Assembly (NCBI RefSeq): GCF_026340565.1
Contig: NZ_JAPEPB010000001.1
Span: 2,542,001 to 2,606,000 of the forward strand
DNA length: 64,000 nucleotides
Direction of reading: 5' to 3'
DNA from: Kitasatospora sp. NBC_01287
Lineage (GTDB): Bacteria > Actinomycetota > Actinomycetes > Streptomycetales > Streptomycetaceae
Shown: piece by piece, positions 54,961-64,000 of the stretch
How positions within the stretch are numbered: position 1 is the first letter of the stretch
Layout of the letters: each line of letters starts with the position of its first letter
Notes under the pieces: generated by a model
Seen by the model: the letters and a program-made list of their open reading frames with translations, nothing else
Databases searched by the model: none
What the model was told of the DNA's origin: nothing
Program-made: the position numbers and the translations under genes

Positions 54961-56421
54961 CTACTTGCGCTTGCGCTTCTCCCGCACCCGCACCGAGATC
55001 GAGATCGGCGTCCCGACGAACCCGAACTCCTCCCGCAGGCGCCGCTCCACGAAGCGCCGGTAGCCCGCCTCCAGGAAGCCGGAGGCGAAGAGCACGAACC
55101 GCGGCGGCCGGGTGCCGGCCTGGGTGCCGAAGAGGATGCGCGGCTGCTTGCCACCGCGGACCGGGTGCGGGTGGGAGGCCACCAGCGCGCCGAGGAAGGC
55201 GTTCAGCTTGGCGGTCGAGATCCGGGTCTCCCAGCCGGCCAGCGCGGTCTCGATCGCCGGGACCAGCTTCTCCATGTGCCGACCGGTCAGCGCCGAGACG
55301 TTGACCCGGGGCGCCCACTGCACCTGGACGAGATCCTGCTCGATCTCGCGCTCCAGGTAGTAGCGGCGCTCCTCGTCCATCTGGTCCCACTTGTTGTACG
55401 CGACGACGACGGCGCGCCCGGCCTCGACGGCCATCGAGATGATCCGGGTGTCCTGCTCCGCGAGCGGCTCGCTCGAGTCGATCAGGATGACCGCGACCTC
55501 GGCCTTGTCCAGCGCGGCGGAGGTGCGCAGCGAGGCGTAGAAGTCGGCGCCGGAGGTCAGGTGGACCCGGCGGCGGATACCGGCGGTGTCGATGAACTTC
55601 CAGGTCTTGCCGCCCAGTTCGATCAGCTCGTCGACCGGGTCGCGGGTGGTGCCGGCCAACTCGTTGACGACCACCCGCTCCTCGCCGGCCACCTTGTTGA
55701 GCAGGCTGGACTTGCCGACGTTCGGGCGGCCGATGATCGCCACCCGGCGCGGGCCGCCGACCGCCAGGCCGAAGGTCTGCGGCGGGGCCTCGGGCAGCGC
55801 GGACATCACGGCGTCCAGCAGGTCGCCGGAGCCGCGGCCGTGCAGCGCGGAGACGGGGTAGGGCTCACCCAGGCCGAGCGACCAGAGGTAGGCGGCCTCG
55901 GCCTCGGTCGAGGGGCCGTCGACCTTGTTGGCGCAGAGCACCGTCGGCTTGCCGGCCCGGCGGATCAGCTTGATCAGCGCCTCGTCGGTGTCGGTGGCGC
56001 CGACCGTGGCGTCCACCACGAAGAGCACCGCGTCGGCGGTCTCGATGCCCAGCTCGGCCTGCGCGGCGACCATGGCGTCGATGCCGAGGACGTCGATCTC
56101 CCAGCCGCCGGTGTCGACCACCTTGAACCGGCGGCCGTTCCAGGTGGCCTCGTAGCTCACCCGGTCCCGGGTCACGCCGGGCTTGTCCTCGACGACCGCC
56201 TCGCGGCGGCCGATGATCCGGTTGACCAGGGTCGACTTGCCGACGTTCGGCCGGCCCACCACGGCGAGCACCGGCAGCGGCACGTGCTCGCCGGCTTCGA
56301 GGTCCAGTTCGCCGTCCTCGAAGCCCTCGCTCTCGGCCAGCGCCATCAGCTCGGCGTACTCGGAGTCGTCCAGCTCGCCGTGGGCGGCGAGGTGTTCGTT
56401 GCTCATCTTCGTCTGTTCCAT
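54961..56421 (-). CDS. der: Ribosome biogenesis GTPase Der (EngA)
   Basis: A 486-aa double-GTPase. Domain 1: G1 [10 protein letters not shown]3 DTGGW, G4 NKVD; domain 2: [22 protein letters not shown]-terminal KH-like domain ending VREKRKRK. It helps 50S subunit assembly. The first 45 residues are an acidic extension as usual in actinobacteria. Start ATG 56421, or ATG 56406. Part of the der-cmk-tyrA block typical of the streptomycete core chromosome. Confidence 0.95.
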   Translation of the reverse strand: MEQTKMSNEHLAAHGELDDSEYAELMALAESEGFEDGELDLEAGEHVPLPVLAVVGRPNVGKSTLVNRIIGRREAVVEDKPGVTRDRVSYEATWNGRRFKVVDTGGWEIDVLGIDAMVAAQAELGIETADAVLFVVDATVGATDTDEALIKLIRRAGKPTVLCANKVDGPSTEAEAAYLWSLGLGEPYPVSALHGRGSGDLLDAVMSALPEAPPQTFGLAVGGPRRVAIIGRPNVGKSSLLNKVAGEERVVVNELAGTTRDPVDELIELGGKTWKFIDTAGIRRRVHLTSGADFYASLRTSAALDKAEVAVILIDSSEPLAEQDTRIISMAVEAGRAVVVAYNKWDQMDEERRYYLEREIEQDLVQVQWAPRVNVSALTGRHMEKLVPAIETALAGWETRISTAKLNAFLGALVASHPHPVRGGKQPRILFGTQAGTRPPRFVLFASGFLEAGYRRFVERRLREEFGFVGTPISISVRVREKRKRK

Positions 56422-56539
56422 TTCCCGGTGCCCCGGAACGGAGCGCCGTGCGTACCTGCCCGGACGCGGACGTCCGGGCAGCGCGAAAAAACACAAATCG
56501 TGAGACCCCCGCAGGGGTCAGACCGCGGCCAGGCCGCGG

Positions 56540-57256
56540 TCAGGCCGCGGTCAGGCGCCCGGCCCGCTGCTCCACCAACTCGGCGATGGTGTCGATCACC
56601 TGCTGGAGCGTCAGCTCGCTGGTGTCCACCAGGACCGCGTCCGCGGCCTGGGTCAGCGGCGCCGTGGCGCGCGAGGAGTCGGCGGCGTCGCGGCGGCCCA
56701 GGTCGGCCGCCATCGCGGCGATGGTCGCCTCGTCCACGCCCTTGGCGCGCAGCTCGGCCGCCCGCCGCTCGGCCCGGGCAGCCTCGGAGGCGGTCAGGAA
56801 GACCTTAGCGGTGGCCCCGGGGAAGACCACGGTGCCCATGTCCCGCCCCTCGGCGACGATCCCGCGCGGCGCCAGCTCCGCGCAGCCGCGCTGCAGCTCG
56901 ACCAGCCTGGTCCGCACCTGCGGGACGGCGGCGACGGCGCTGACCTGGGCGGTCACCTCGGGGCCGCGGATCGGGCCGGAGACGTCCTGGCCGTCGACCG
57001 TGATGGTCGGGCCGTCGGCGTCGGTGCCGGAGACGATCACGGGCTTGGCGCAGGCGATGGCGACGGCCTCGGCGTCCGTCACGTCCACCTCGTTCGCCAA
57101 CATCCACCAGGTCATCGCCCGGTACATGGCGCCGGTGTCGAGGAAGCTGAGGCCGAGCCTGGCCGCCACCGCGCGGGAGACGCTCGACTTGCCGGAGCCG
57201 GAGGGTCCGTCGATGGCGACGACGACCGGGGTGTGCGCTCGGTCGGCAGTGTCCAC
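56540..57256 (-). CDS. cmk: Cytidylate kinase
   Basis: A 238-aa CMP/dCMP kinase. P-loop AIDGPSGSGKSS, LDTGAMYRA (CMP contact), VAEGRDMGTVVFPGA, lid region FLTASEAARAERRAAEL, and RRDAADSSRATAPLTQAADA. It makes (d)CDP in pyrimidine salvage. Lies 118 bp upstream of der in the same direction. Confidence 0.95.
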   Translation of the reverse strand: MDTADRAHTPVVVAIDGPSGSGKSSVSRAVAARLGLSFLDTGAMYRAMTWWMLANEVDVTDAEAVAIACAKPVIVSGTDADGPTITVDGQDVSGPIRGPEVTAQVSAVAAVPQVRTRLVELQRGCAELAPRGIVAEGRDMGTVVFPGATAKVFLTASEAARAERRAAELRAKGVDEATIAAMAADLGRRDAADSSRATAPLTQAADAVLVDTSELTLQQVIDTIAELVEQRAGRLTAA

Positions 57257-57447
57257 AGGGGAACCTCTCTACTCGTACAGCCGGGGAGACACCTCAAGGT
57301 TAGACGACCGCCACCATCGCCCCGACCGCTCAGGGCCCGGCCCCTCCCAGCCGTCCCGGCCGCTCGGCCCCAGCCACCCCGTCCCGGCCGCTCGGCCCCA
57401 GCCACCCCGTCCCGGCCGGCAAGGCCCGGCCGCCCGGCCTCGGCCGC

Positions 57448-58533
57448 TCAGTCCCGCACGTCCCAGCCGCGCTCGCCGAGCGCCCCCTCCAGCCGCTGCA
57501 CCGCCTCCGGGTCCACCTGGAGCTGGACCAGGCCCACCCGCCGGCCCGCCGAGTGGTCGATCGCCACGTCCTCGATGTTGACCCCGGCCCTGGCCGCCTC
57601 GCGGAACAGCCGGCCCAGCTCGCCGGGCTGGTCGCCGATCGCCACCACCACGGTCGCGTAGCGGGTGGGCGGGGCGCCGTGCTTGCCGGGGATCCGGGCG
57701 TGGCCGTGGTTGCCGCGGCGCATCACGGCCTCGATGTCGTCGGTGGCCGCGCGCCGCCCGGCCTCGTCCCCGTTCTCCAGCGCGCGCAGCGCGGTGACCG
57801 TGGTGCCCAGGTCGGCGGCCAGCTCCTCCAGGATGTCGGCGACCACCCCGGCGTTGGCGGAGAGGATGTCCAGCCACATCCGCGGGTCGGAGGCCGCGAT
57901 CCGGGTGACGTCGCGCACGCCCTGCCCGGCCAGCCGCACCGCGGTGTCGTCGGCGTGCTCCAGCCGGGCGGCCACCAGCGAGGAGAGCAGCTGCGGGGTG
58001 TGCGAGACCAGTGCCACCGCGCGGTCGTGCGCGGGCGCGTCCATCACCACCGGCATGGCGCCGCAGAGCGCGACCAGTTCCAGCGCCGCGTTGAGCGTCT
58101 CGGTCTCGGTGTCGGCGGTCGGCGTGAGCACCCAGGGCCTGCCCTCGAAGAGGTCGGCCCGGGCGGCCAGCGGCCCGGACTGCTCGCGGCCCGCCATCGG
58201 GTGGCCGCCGATGTAGTGGGCGGTGTCGCAGCCCAGCGCGGCGATCTCGGTCCGCGGCCCGGACTTGACGCTGGCCACGTCGGTGTAGCTGCGAGCCAGG
58301 TCACGGCGCTGGCAGTCGGCCAGCACCTTGCCGACCAGCGCGGGCGGGACGGCGACGATCGCCAGGTCCACCGGCCCCGAGGGCTCCTCGGTGGTCCCGG
58401 CGCCCAGCGAGGCCGCGGTGCGGGCGGCGTCGGGGTCGGCGTCGAAGAGGTGCACCGCTATCCCCCGCCCGGTCAGCGCGAGCGCGGCGGAGGTGCCGAT
58501 CAGACCGGTGCCGACGACGGCGACAGTGCGCAT
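57448..58533 (-). CDS. tyrA: Prephenate dehydrogenase
   Basis: A 361-aa TyrA: Rossmann NAD(P) site VAVVGTGLIGTSAALAL, the catalytic HPMAGREQSGPLAAR box, SHTPQLLSSLVAARL, and a C-terminal ACT-like regulatory domain (VVVAIGDQPGELGRLFREA). It converts prephenate (or arogenate) to the tyrosine precursor. Start ATG 58533. Classic position upstream of cmk in actinobacteria. Confidence 0.95.
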   Translation of the reverse strand: MRTVAVVGTGLIGTSAALALTGRGIAVHLFDADPDAARTAASLGAGTTEEPSGPVDLAIVAVPPALVGKVLADCQRRDLARSYTDVASVKSGPRTEIAALGCDTAHYIGGHPMAGREQSGPLAARADLFEGRPWVLTPTADTETETLNAALELVALCGAMPVVMDAPAHDRAVALVSHTPQLLSSLVAARLEHADDTAVRLAGQGVRDVTRIAASDPRMWLDILSANAGVVADILEELAADLGTTVTALRALENGDEAGRRAATDDIEAVMRRGNHGHARIPGKHGAPPTRYATVVVAIGDQPGELGRLFREAARAGVNIEDVAIDHSAGRRVGLVQLQVDPEAVQRLEGALGERGWDVRD

Positions 58534-58751
58534 GGGGCTGCTGCTCTCCTGCGTTCCGGGGACACGGGGGTCGTGCTGGTACGACTGGTGCGGGGTGCGG
58601 CCGGTGCGTCCGCCGCGGCCGCCGCGGCCGCCCCCAATATCCTCCCGCACCCGCCGGAGCGCTGCCCCGCCGGGCCGGGGAAAACCCGCGACAGTGTCCG
58701 GGGTGCCGGGCAGACTGGGCCACCGGCAAGCGGCGCGCGAAAGGGATCACC

Positions 58752-60902
58752 ATGACCGATCGACCGGCGGACAGCACCTCACCACCCGCGGTGGCACCAC
58801 CCGCACCGCACTGGCCGACCGCCCTGGAGTCGGTGGCGGTGCACGCCGAGGGCGCGGTCTGCCGGCGGCTGGCCCGCGGCGTGCTGCCCAGCACCGCGGC
58901 GCCGGGCCCGGTGCGGCTGCGGCTGGCCGGCCTGCCGCCAACCCTGGACCAGAGCTCGCTGCGCGCCACCCTGCCCGACGGCCCGGCCGGCTGGCGGGTC
59001 ACCGAGATCCGCCCGCACGCCGAGGCGCGGCTGACCGCGCCACGGGAGCTGCCCGAGCTGCGCCGCCTGCTCACCGAGGCCGAGCAGGCCGAGGCCGCCC
59101 TGCGGCTGTGCCAGCAGCAGCTGGCTGTCCGGATCGCCCGGAGCGCCGAGCTGCGCCCGGTCCCGCCCGAGCGGCGGGCGGGCGACGAGCACCACCGGGT
59201 GCCCGCCGACGCGCTGCTCACCCTCGCCGTGTTCCTGGACGAGCGGCTCGCCGCCCTGCACGCCCAGGCGGAGGAGGTGGACGAGCGGCTGCGGGCGGCC
59301 GTGCGCGAGCGCGAGCTGATCGGGAGCAGGCTGGCCCGCGAGTCCACCGCCGCGCCGAGCGGACCGGTCGGGACCGGCCTGCTCGCCCTGGTCACGCTGA
59401 CCCCGGACGACCCGGAGCAGCCGCCGCCCGCCGAGCCGGTCACCGTCGAGCTGGAGTACCGGGTGCCCGGTGCCCGCTGGGTGCCGAGCTACCGGCTGGA
59501 CCACCGCCAGGGCGCCGGGACCGGCACGCTGGCGCTGCGCGCCGCCGTCGCCCAGCGCACCGGCGAGGACTGGACGGGTGTGCGACTCACCCTCTCCACC
59601 GCCGACCTGCACCGCCCGGCGGAGCTGCCCGAGCTGCGCTCGATCCGGATCGGCCGCCGCCAGCCCGCCCCCGTGCCGTCCGGCTGGCGCGAGCCGCCGC
59701 GCGGTCTCGGCGAGCTGTTCGCCGGCTACGACGGTGCCGGCCACCCCGCGCCGCCGGTCGCCCCGGTCGCCGTGGCCGCCACGCCCATGGCCCTCGCCCA
59801 GCAGGCGCCCCCGGCCCCGCAGGCCGCACTCGGCGCGCTTCCCTACACCTCGGCGGCCCCGGCCCCCGCGATGGCCCCGCGGCACCGCCGCGCAGGCACC
59901 GCCGCCTTCGGCGCGGCCGCGGAGGGCGCGGGCCCCGGCGCCGGCGCGCCCCCGGTCCCCCTGGGCGGCCCGCCGCCCGCCGGTGGGCCGCCACCACCCG
60001 CCATGTCGGCCCCCCGGCCGATGGCCGACCAGCTGCGGGCGGCCGCAGCGCCGCCGCCGCCCGCGGCCGCCCCGCAGCCGCCGCACCCCGCCGCCGACCT
60101 GCTCGACTACGCCCGCCTCACGCTGGCCGGCCCCGACTCCCCGGCCGAGTGGCGCGGCCGCCTGCATCCCGAGGCGCCCGCCCCCGCCCCGGTGCCGCCC
60201 GGCATCCCGCCCGGCGCGGCCCCGCCGCCGTACGCCGTGCCGCCCCGCAGCTCGGCCGGCTCCTTCGACCAGCGCTTCGACGCCGAGGCCCGGGTCGACC
60301 TGCCCTCCGACGGCGCCTGGCACACGGTGGAGCTGGGTGAGCTGCCGGTCGGCCTGCGTCCGGAGTACGTCTGCGTGCCCGGCGTCGACAGCTCCGTCTA
60401 CGCGACCCTGCTGCTCGGCAACGACTCGGCCCGGGCGCTGCTGGCCGGCCCGCTGGAGGTGACGGTGGACGACGAGTTCCTGCTCACCACCGCGCTGCCG
60501 GTGCTCGCCCCCGGCGCCACCCGCCGGATCGGCCTGGGCGTGGCGGAGAGCGTGCGGGTCACCCGCAGGACGGAGACCCAGGAGTCCACCGCGGGGCTGC
60601 GCGGCTCCACCACCGTGGTGACCGAGCGGATCCACCTGGAGCTGGCCAACCGGCTGGCCCACCCGGTCACGGTGGAGGTCCGCGAGCGGATCCCGGTGAG
60701 CGGCGACCGCGAGATCAAGGTCGAGGACCAGCCCGGCACCCCGGCCTGGTCGGTGCCCGAGGCCCCGAGCGAGATCCACCCGCGGGGCACCCGCCTCTGG
60801 CGCGTCGAGCTGGCACCGAACGGCCGGCAGAGCCTGACCGGCGGCTACGAGATCCGCATCCCGGCCGGCAAGGCCCTGACCGGCGGCAACCGAAGGAGCT
60901 GA
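58752..60902 (+). CDS. DUF4139 (MuiA-type) protein 1
   Basis: A 716-aa protein. N-terminal DUF4140-like region (VAVHAEGAVCRRLARG, GLPPTLDQSSLRA), a coiled-coil (LPELRRLLTEAEQAEAALRL), then the DUF4139 beta domain (VELEYRVPGARWVPSYRL, GEDWTGVRLTLSTADLHRP) ending RVELAPNGRQSLTGGYEIRIP. A Pro/Ala-rich, low-complexity insert of roughly 170 residues interrupts the DUF4139 part. Function unknown. A second, related gene follows after 5 bp; the two are clearly one operon and may form a hetero-oligomer. Confidence 0.88.
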   Translation: MTDRPADSTSPPAVAPPAPHWPTALESVAVHAEGAVCRRLARGVLPSTAAPGPVRLRLAGLPPTLDQSSLRATLPDGPAGWRVTEIRPHAEARLTAPRELPELRRLLTEAEQAEAALRLCQQQLAVRIARSAELRPVPPERRAGDEHHRVPADALLTLAVFLDERLAALHAQAEEVDERLRAAVRERELIGSRLARESTAAPSGPVGTGLLALVTLTPDDPEQPPPAEPVTVELEYRVPGARWVPSYRLDHRQGAGTGTLALRAAVAQRTGEDWTGVRLTLSTADLHRPAELPELRSIRIGRRQPAPVPSGWREPPRGLGELFAGYDGAGHPAPPVAPVAVAATPMALAQQAPPAPQAALGALPYTSAAPAPAMAPRHRRAGTAAFGAAAEGAGPGAGAPPVPLGGPPPAGGPPPPAMSAPRPMADQLRAAAAPPPPAAAPQPPHPAADLLDYARLTLAGPDSPAEWRGRLHPEAPAPAPVPPGIPPGAAPPPYAVPPRSSAGSFDQRFDAEARVDLPSDGAWHTVELGELPVGLRPEYVCVPGVDSSVYATLLLGNDSARALLAGPLEVTVDDEFLLTTALPVLAPGATRRIGLGVAESVRVTRRTETQESTAGLRGSTTVVTERIHLELANRLAHPVTVEVRERIPVSGDREIKVEDQPGTPAWSVPEAPSEIHPRGTRLWRVELAPNGRQSLTGGYEIRIPAGKALTGGNRRS

Positions 60903-60907
60903 GCAGC

Positions 60908-62494
60908 ATGGCGACCACCACCCCCCTGCCCGTCACCGCCGTCACCTGCCTGGAGGACCGCGCCCACGTCGAGCGCAGCACCGCCCTCACCCTGACCGCC
61001 GGCACCCAGCGGCTGCTGCTGGGCCCGGTCAGCCCACTCGCGGTCGACCACACCCTGCGCACCGAGCTGGCCGCCGAGCGCGGCACCGCCCAGGTGCTCG
61101 CCGCCCGCCTCACCCGCGACTGGACCCCGCGCCCCCTCGGGCCGCCCGGCGCCGCCGACTCACCGCTGCGGCACCGCCTGCACGAGCTGGAGGCGGCGCT
61201 GCGCCAGGGCGCCCGGCGATCGGAGCGGCTGACCGTCCGCCTGGCGGTGCTCGACCAGCTCGCCGCCGACCTGCTGCGCGAGATCGGCGAGGGTGCCGGC
61301 CTGGGCGAGGCCGAGCCGCCGCGCTGGTCGCGCGAGCTGGAGCGGGTGGCGGCCGAGCAGGACGCCCAGGCCGAGCTGCTGCGGGCGCAGCACGCGGAGC
61401 TGGCCGAGCTGGGCCGCGAGCAGTACGCCGCCCAGCAGGCCCTGGAGGAGGCCGAGAGCGCGCCCCGCGAGCTGACCGCGCACCTCGAACTCACCGTGCT
61501 GGCCGAGCAGGACGGCCCCGCCGCGCTGACGGTCCGCCACCTGACGCCCTGCGCGCTCTGGCGCCCCGCCTACCGGGCGGTGCTGGCCGACGGCGCGCTG
61601 CGCCTGGAGTCGGACGCGGTGCTCTGGCAGGCCACCGGCGAGGACTGGTCCGGCGTGCGGCTGACCCTCTCGACCGCCCGCTCCGCGCTGGGCGGCGAGC
61701 CGCCACTGCTGCGCGAGGACCGGCTGTCGCTGCGCGAGCTGGCCACCGAGGAGAAGCGCAAGGTCGAGGTGGAGCTGCGCGAGGAGGAGATCAGCACGCT
61801 GGGCCCCGACAGCGCGCCGAGCGCCCGCACCGGGGAGCTGCCGGGCGTGGACGACGGCGGCGAGGTCCGGGTGCTCACGGCGCCCGCCCCGGCCGACGTG
61901 CCGGGCGACGGCCGGGCCCACCGCGTCCCGCTGGCCGGCTTCAGCACGCCGGCCGGCGCCGAGCGGGTCGCGGCACCGGAGCTCTCGCCGCTGGTCAGCG
62001 AGGTGGTGACGTTCCGCAACCAGGCCGCCCACCCGCTGCTGGCCGGCCCGGTCGAGCTGATCCGCGGCAGCGGCTTCGTGGGCCGGGGCGAGCTGCGCTT
62101 CACCGCCGCCGGCGCGCCGGCCGAGCTGGCCTTCCCCGGCACGGACGACATCCGGCTGGTCCGCGAGGTCGAGGAGTCCCGCGGCAGTTCGGGCCTGCCC
62201 GGTCTGGGCCAGCGCACCGTCCTGACCCGCACCGTCCGGGTGCACCTCTCCCGGCTCTCCGCCCCCGGCGCGCGGGACGAGCAGGCGCTCACCCTGCGCG
62301 AGCGGATCCCGGTCTCCGAGGTCTCCGCGGTCGAGGTCCGGCTGCGCAAGGAGGCCTGCGACCCGGCCCCGGCCGAGCTGGACGCCGAGGGCGTGGTCCG
62401 CTGGAACCTCTCGCTGCCGCCGAGCAGCCGACGGACCGTCACCCTGGTCTACGAGGTGACGGCCTCGGCCAAGGTGGCGGGGCTGACCGTCTAG
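60908..62494 (+). CDS. DUF4139 (MuiA-type) protein 2
   Basis: A 528-aa paralogue of the preceding protein, without the long insert: VTCLEDRAHVERSTALTL at the N terminus, a long charged coiled-coil (LERVAAEQDAQAELLRAQHA, QQALEEAES), then CALWRPAYRAVL, GEDWSGVRLTLSTARS and the end VRWNLSLPPSSRRTVTLVYEV. ATG 60908 follows GAAGGAG. Function unknown. Tandem DUF4139 pairs are usual in streptomycetes. Confidence 0.9.
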   Translation: MATTTPLPVTAVTCLEDRAHVERSTALTLTAGTQRLLLGPVSPLAVDHTLRTELAAERGTAQVLAARLTRDWTPRPLGPPGAADSPLRHRLHELEAALRQGARRSERLTVRLAVLDQLAADLLREIGEGAGLGEAEPPRWSRELERVAAEQDAQAELLRAQHAELAELGREQYAAQQALEEAESAPRELTAHLELTVLAEQDGPAALTVRHLTPCALWRPAYRAVLADGALRLESDAVLWQATGEDWSGVRLTLSTARSALGGEPPLLREDRLSLRELATEEKRKVEVELREEEISTLGPDSAPSARTGELPGVDDGGEVRVLTAPAPADVPGDGRAHRVPLAGFSTPAGAERVAAPELSPLVSEVVTFRNQAAHPLLAGPVELIRGSGFVGRGELRFTAAGAPAELAFPGTDDIRLVREVEESRGSSGLPGLGQRTVLTRTVRVHLSRLSAPGARDEQALTLRERIPVSEVSAVEVRLRKEACDPAPAELDAEGVVRWNLSLPPSSRRTVTLVYEVTASAKVAGLTV

Positions 62495-62512
62495 GTCCCG
62501 CCCGGTCCGTGC

Positions 62513-62536
62513 GGGGCGTGTCCTAGGGCACGCCCC
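62513..62536 (+). terminator. Hairpin after the DUF4139 pair
   Basis: An 8-bp GC-rich stem with 8-base loop, 19 bases past the stop. Moderate support only. Confidence 0.5.
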
Positions 62537-62558
62537 GGGCGTCGGGTACAACAGAGCT

Positions 62559-62921
62559 ATGATCCTGCACCTCGCTCCGCTGGACGACTGGCTCCGCGAT
62601 CCAGGCCGTCCGTACAGCGCCGCCTCGCTGCTGACGGACGGTTTCATCCACTGCTCCCCCGACGAGCAGACCACCCTGGCCGTCGCGAACCTGTTCTTCG
62701 CCAGGACGCCGGGCCCGTTGATGGCCCTGCTGATCGACCAGGACGAGGTGGAGCCGATGGTCCGCTGGGAGGCGCCCAGCGGCGAGCGCCCGCCGGGGGT
62801 GGCGCCCGAGGTGCTCTTCCCGCACATCTACGGGCGGCTCAACCGCAACGCGGTGAAGGGCCTGGAGAAGCTGGAGCGCGGCGGCGACGGCCGCTGGGAC
62901 CGGCTGGTGCCCTGGAGCTGA
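62559..62921 (+). CDS. DUF952 protein
   Basis: A 120-aa DUF952 protein: ILHLAPLDDW, FIHCSPDEQTTLAVANLFF, LIDQDEVEPMVRWE and FPHIYGRLNRNAV. The HCS motif with the later HIYG is the family pattern. Such small proteins resemble ADP-ribosyl transferase-like folds, but no activity is established. Start ATG 62559. Confidence 0.9.
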   Translation: MILHLAPLDDWLRDPGRPYSAASLLTDGFIHCSPDEQTTLAVANLFFARTPGPLMALLIDQDEVEPMVRWEAPSGERPPGVAPEVLFPHIYGRLNRNAVKGLEKLERGGDGRWDRLVPWS

Positions 62922-62993
62922 GCCGACGGAACTGAGCCGGCGGAGCTGGGCCGAACCGCCCCGCGCGCCCGTCGAGGGCCCCGCGCGGCCCCC

Positions 62994-63974
62994 CTACAGC
63001 CAGCCGCGCTCGCGGGCGGCCATGCCCGCCTGGAACCGGGTGCTGGCGCCCAGCTCGCGCATCAGCGACTGGAGCCGCCGCTGGGTGGTGCGGGCGCTCC
63101 AGCCCAGCGAGCGGGCGATCGACTCGTCGGTCAGGCCGGCGGCGAGCAGCCCGAGCAGCTTGCGCTGGTCGGCCTCCGGCTCGTGGAGCTCGGGCTCGGC
63201 GCCGATCGCGGCCTGCAGCGGCACCGCCCGGTCCCACTCGGCCTCGAAGAGCCCGTCCAGCGCCTGCAGCAGGGCGGACGGGTGGATCACGTAGGCCGCG
63301 TCCAGCACGCTGTCGCCCACGCTGATCGGGATGATCGCCATCCGGTCGTCCGACATGATCATCTTCATCGGGAGGGTGGTCCGCACCCGGGCCTCCTCCC
63401 CGTCCTCGACGCCGACCAGGATCTCGCCCTCCAGCCGCCCGGGCCAGGCCACCGCCTCCCGGTCGTAGATCCCGCGGAAGCGCACCCCTTCCCTGAGGCG
63501 CCGCCGCTGCTGGGTGAGGTTGGCGGCCGGATCCCGCACGTAGGGCGGACAGTCGAAGGTGCGCACCTGCTGCAGGCTGCTCTCCTGCAGGTGCTCGATC
63601 CGCTGGTTGATCGCCTCGCCGCCGGTCAGCACCTCGACCGAGTGGGCCGGGTCGGTGAACCGGGACGCCTCGCGGAAGGCGTCCATCAGCCGGTGCATCT
63701 CCGCCCGCGCACTGCGCAGCTCGGCCTCGCGGTGGCCGATCAAGGTACCGATGGCGACGTCCGGCGCGACGGCCAGGTAGCGGTCGCGCTCGACCGGCGC
63801 CCGGGTCGCCATGCCCTGCTGGGCCAGCCGACTGAGCGACTTGCCGCTCTGCTGGACGCTCAGGCCGCAGCGCTCGGCCAGCTCGGCAGCGGTGGACTGC
63901 GGGGCGGCTACCAGGGCGGCGTAGACCTGTCCGTCGGCGTCGGAGAGTCCGAGCGCGCTGAAAGCGTCGGGCAT
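62994..63974 (-). CDS. Regulator with TrmB-like and LuxR-like HTH domains
   Basis: A 326-aa regulator from ATG 63974. The N terminus is a TrmB-like winged helix (GLSDADGQVYAALVAAPQST, AELAERCGLSVQQSGKSLSRL); the middle is a sensor region (VEVLTGGEAINQRIEHLQ, MKMIMSDDRMAIIP); the C terminus is a LuxR-type HTH (LLGLLAAGLTDESIARSLG, SARTTQRRLQSLMRELGA). This double-HTH layout occurs often in streptomycetes. Signal and targets unknown. Confidence 0.88.
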   Translation of the reverse strand: MPDAFSALGLSDADGQVYAALVAAPQSTAAELAERCGLSVQQSGKSLSRLAQQGMATRAPVERDRYLAVAPDVAIGTLIGHREAELRSARAEMHRLMDAFREASRFTDPAHSVEVLTGGEAINQRIEHLQESSLQQVRTFDCPPYVRDPAANLTQQRRRLREGVRFRGIYDREAVAWPGRLEGEILVGVEDGEEARVRTTLPMKMIMSDDRMAIIPISVGDSVLDAAYVIHPSALLQALDGLFEAEWDRAVPLQAAIGAEPELHEPEADQRKLLGLLAAGLTDESIARSLGWSARTTQRRLQSLMRELGASTRFQAGMAARERGWL

Positions 63975-64000
63975 GACGCCTCCTCCCCCGTGTGGCGGTT

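Noticed and set aside
53923..56808. 961-aa plus-strand frame spanning the small Gln-rich gene and der
   Set aside because: It crosses two supported genes and a terminator, with shadow-type composition.
58779..62827. Large minus-strand frames opposite the DUF4139 genes
   Set aside because: High-GC shadows; the plus strand has the family motifs, ribosome sites and operon spacing.

Overview
The DNA is very GC-rich, with the codon bias and gene set of a Streptomyces/Kitasatospora-type actinomycete: XRE-DUF397 regulator pairs, Rpf/transglycosylase proteins, DUF4139 and DUF3883 proteins, and a der-cmk-tyrA core block. About 45 kb on the left is accessory DNA. From about 45.1 kb to the end it looks like conserved chromosome.

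The accessory part reads as two integrative elements stacked at one tRNA-Pro(GGG) gene (45061-45134, minus). A 43-bp copy of the 3' half of this tRNA lies at 14680-14722. Each copy has a tyrosine integrase on its left: 13079-14290 beside the left copy and 41899-43146 beside the intact tRNA. The simplest reading is that element A (window start to 14722) entered the tRNA first, and element B (about 14.7-45.1 kb) entered later and displaced it.

Element A is a defence island. It starts with the 3' end of a GajA-like nuclease gene overlapping a GajB-like UvrD helicase gene (Gabija-type pair), followed by a truncated OLD-type ATPase remnant. Then comes a minus-strand operon (11959 to 3104): HTH regulator, restriction-endonuclease-fold protein, DinG/XPD-type helicase with an Fe-S cysteine set, and a 979-aa pPIWI-RE (Argonaute-like) protein, closed by a 22-bp hairpin. 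This is the complete three-gene pPIWI-RE island, predicted computationally to act against invading nucleic acid. A HExxH-type peptide hydroxylase pseudogene and the integrase end the element.

Element B carries a 5'-truncated DUF3883 gene, a secreted RHS polymorphic toxin ending in a JAMM/JAB metallopeptidase-like domain with a candidate immunity gene, an ISL3 copy with an inverted partial copy, an IS5-type element with a duplicated flank leading into a cytochrome P450 gene, a HTH protein, and a six-gene minus-strand cluster (unknown, glycosyltransferase, left-handed beta-helix protein, class II aldolase, MurA-like enolpyruvyl transferase, SPL-type radical SAM). That cluster looks like a small biosynthetic locus. 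Regulators (ATPase, XRE, DUF397, a duplicated-HTH protein, a second XRE), an excisionase-integrase pair and an unknown 427-aa protein follow before the tRNA.

The right part holds an MFS transporter, DUF1684 protein, TesB thioesterase, AlkB-like oxygenase, ribokinase, two Rpf-domain secreted proteins, two Streptomyces-type unknowns, der, cmk, tyrA, two DUF4139 proteins, a DUF952 protein and a two-HTH regulator.
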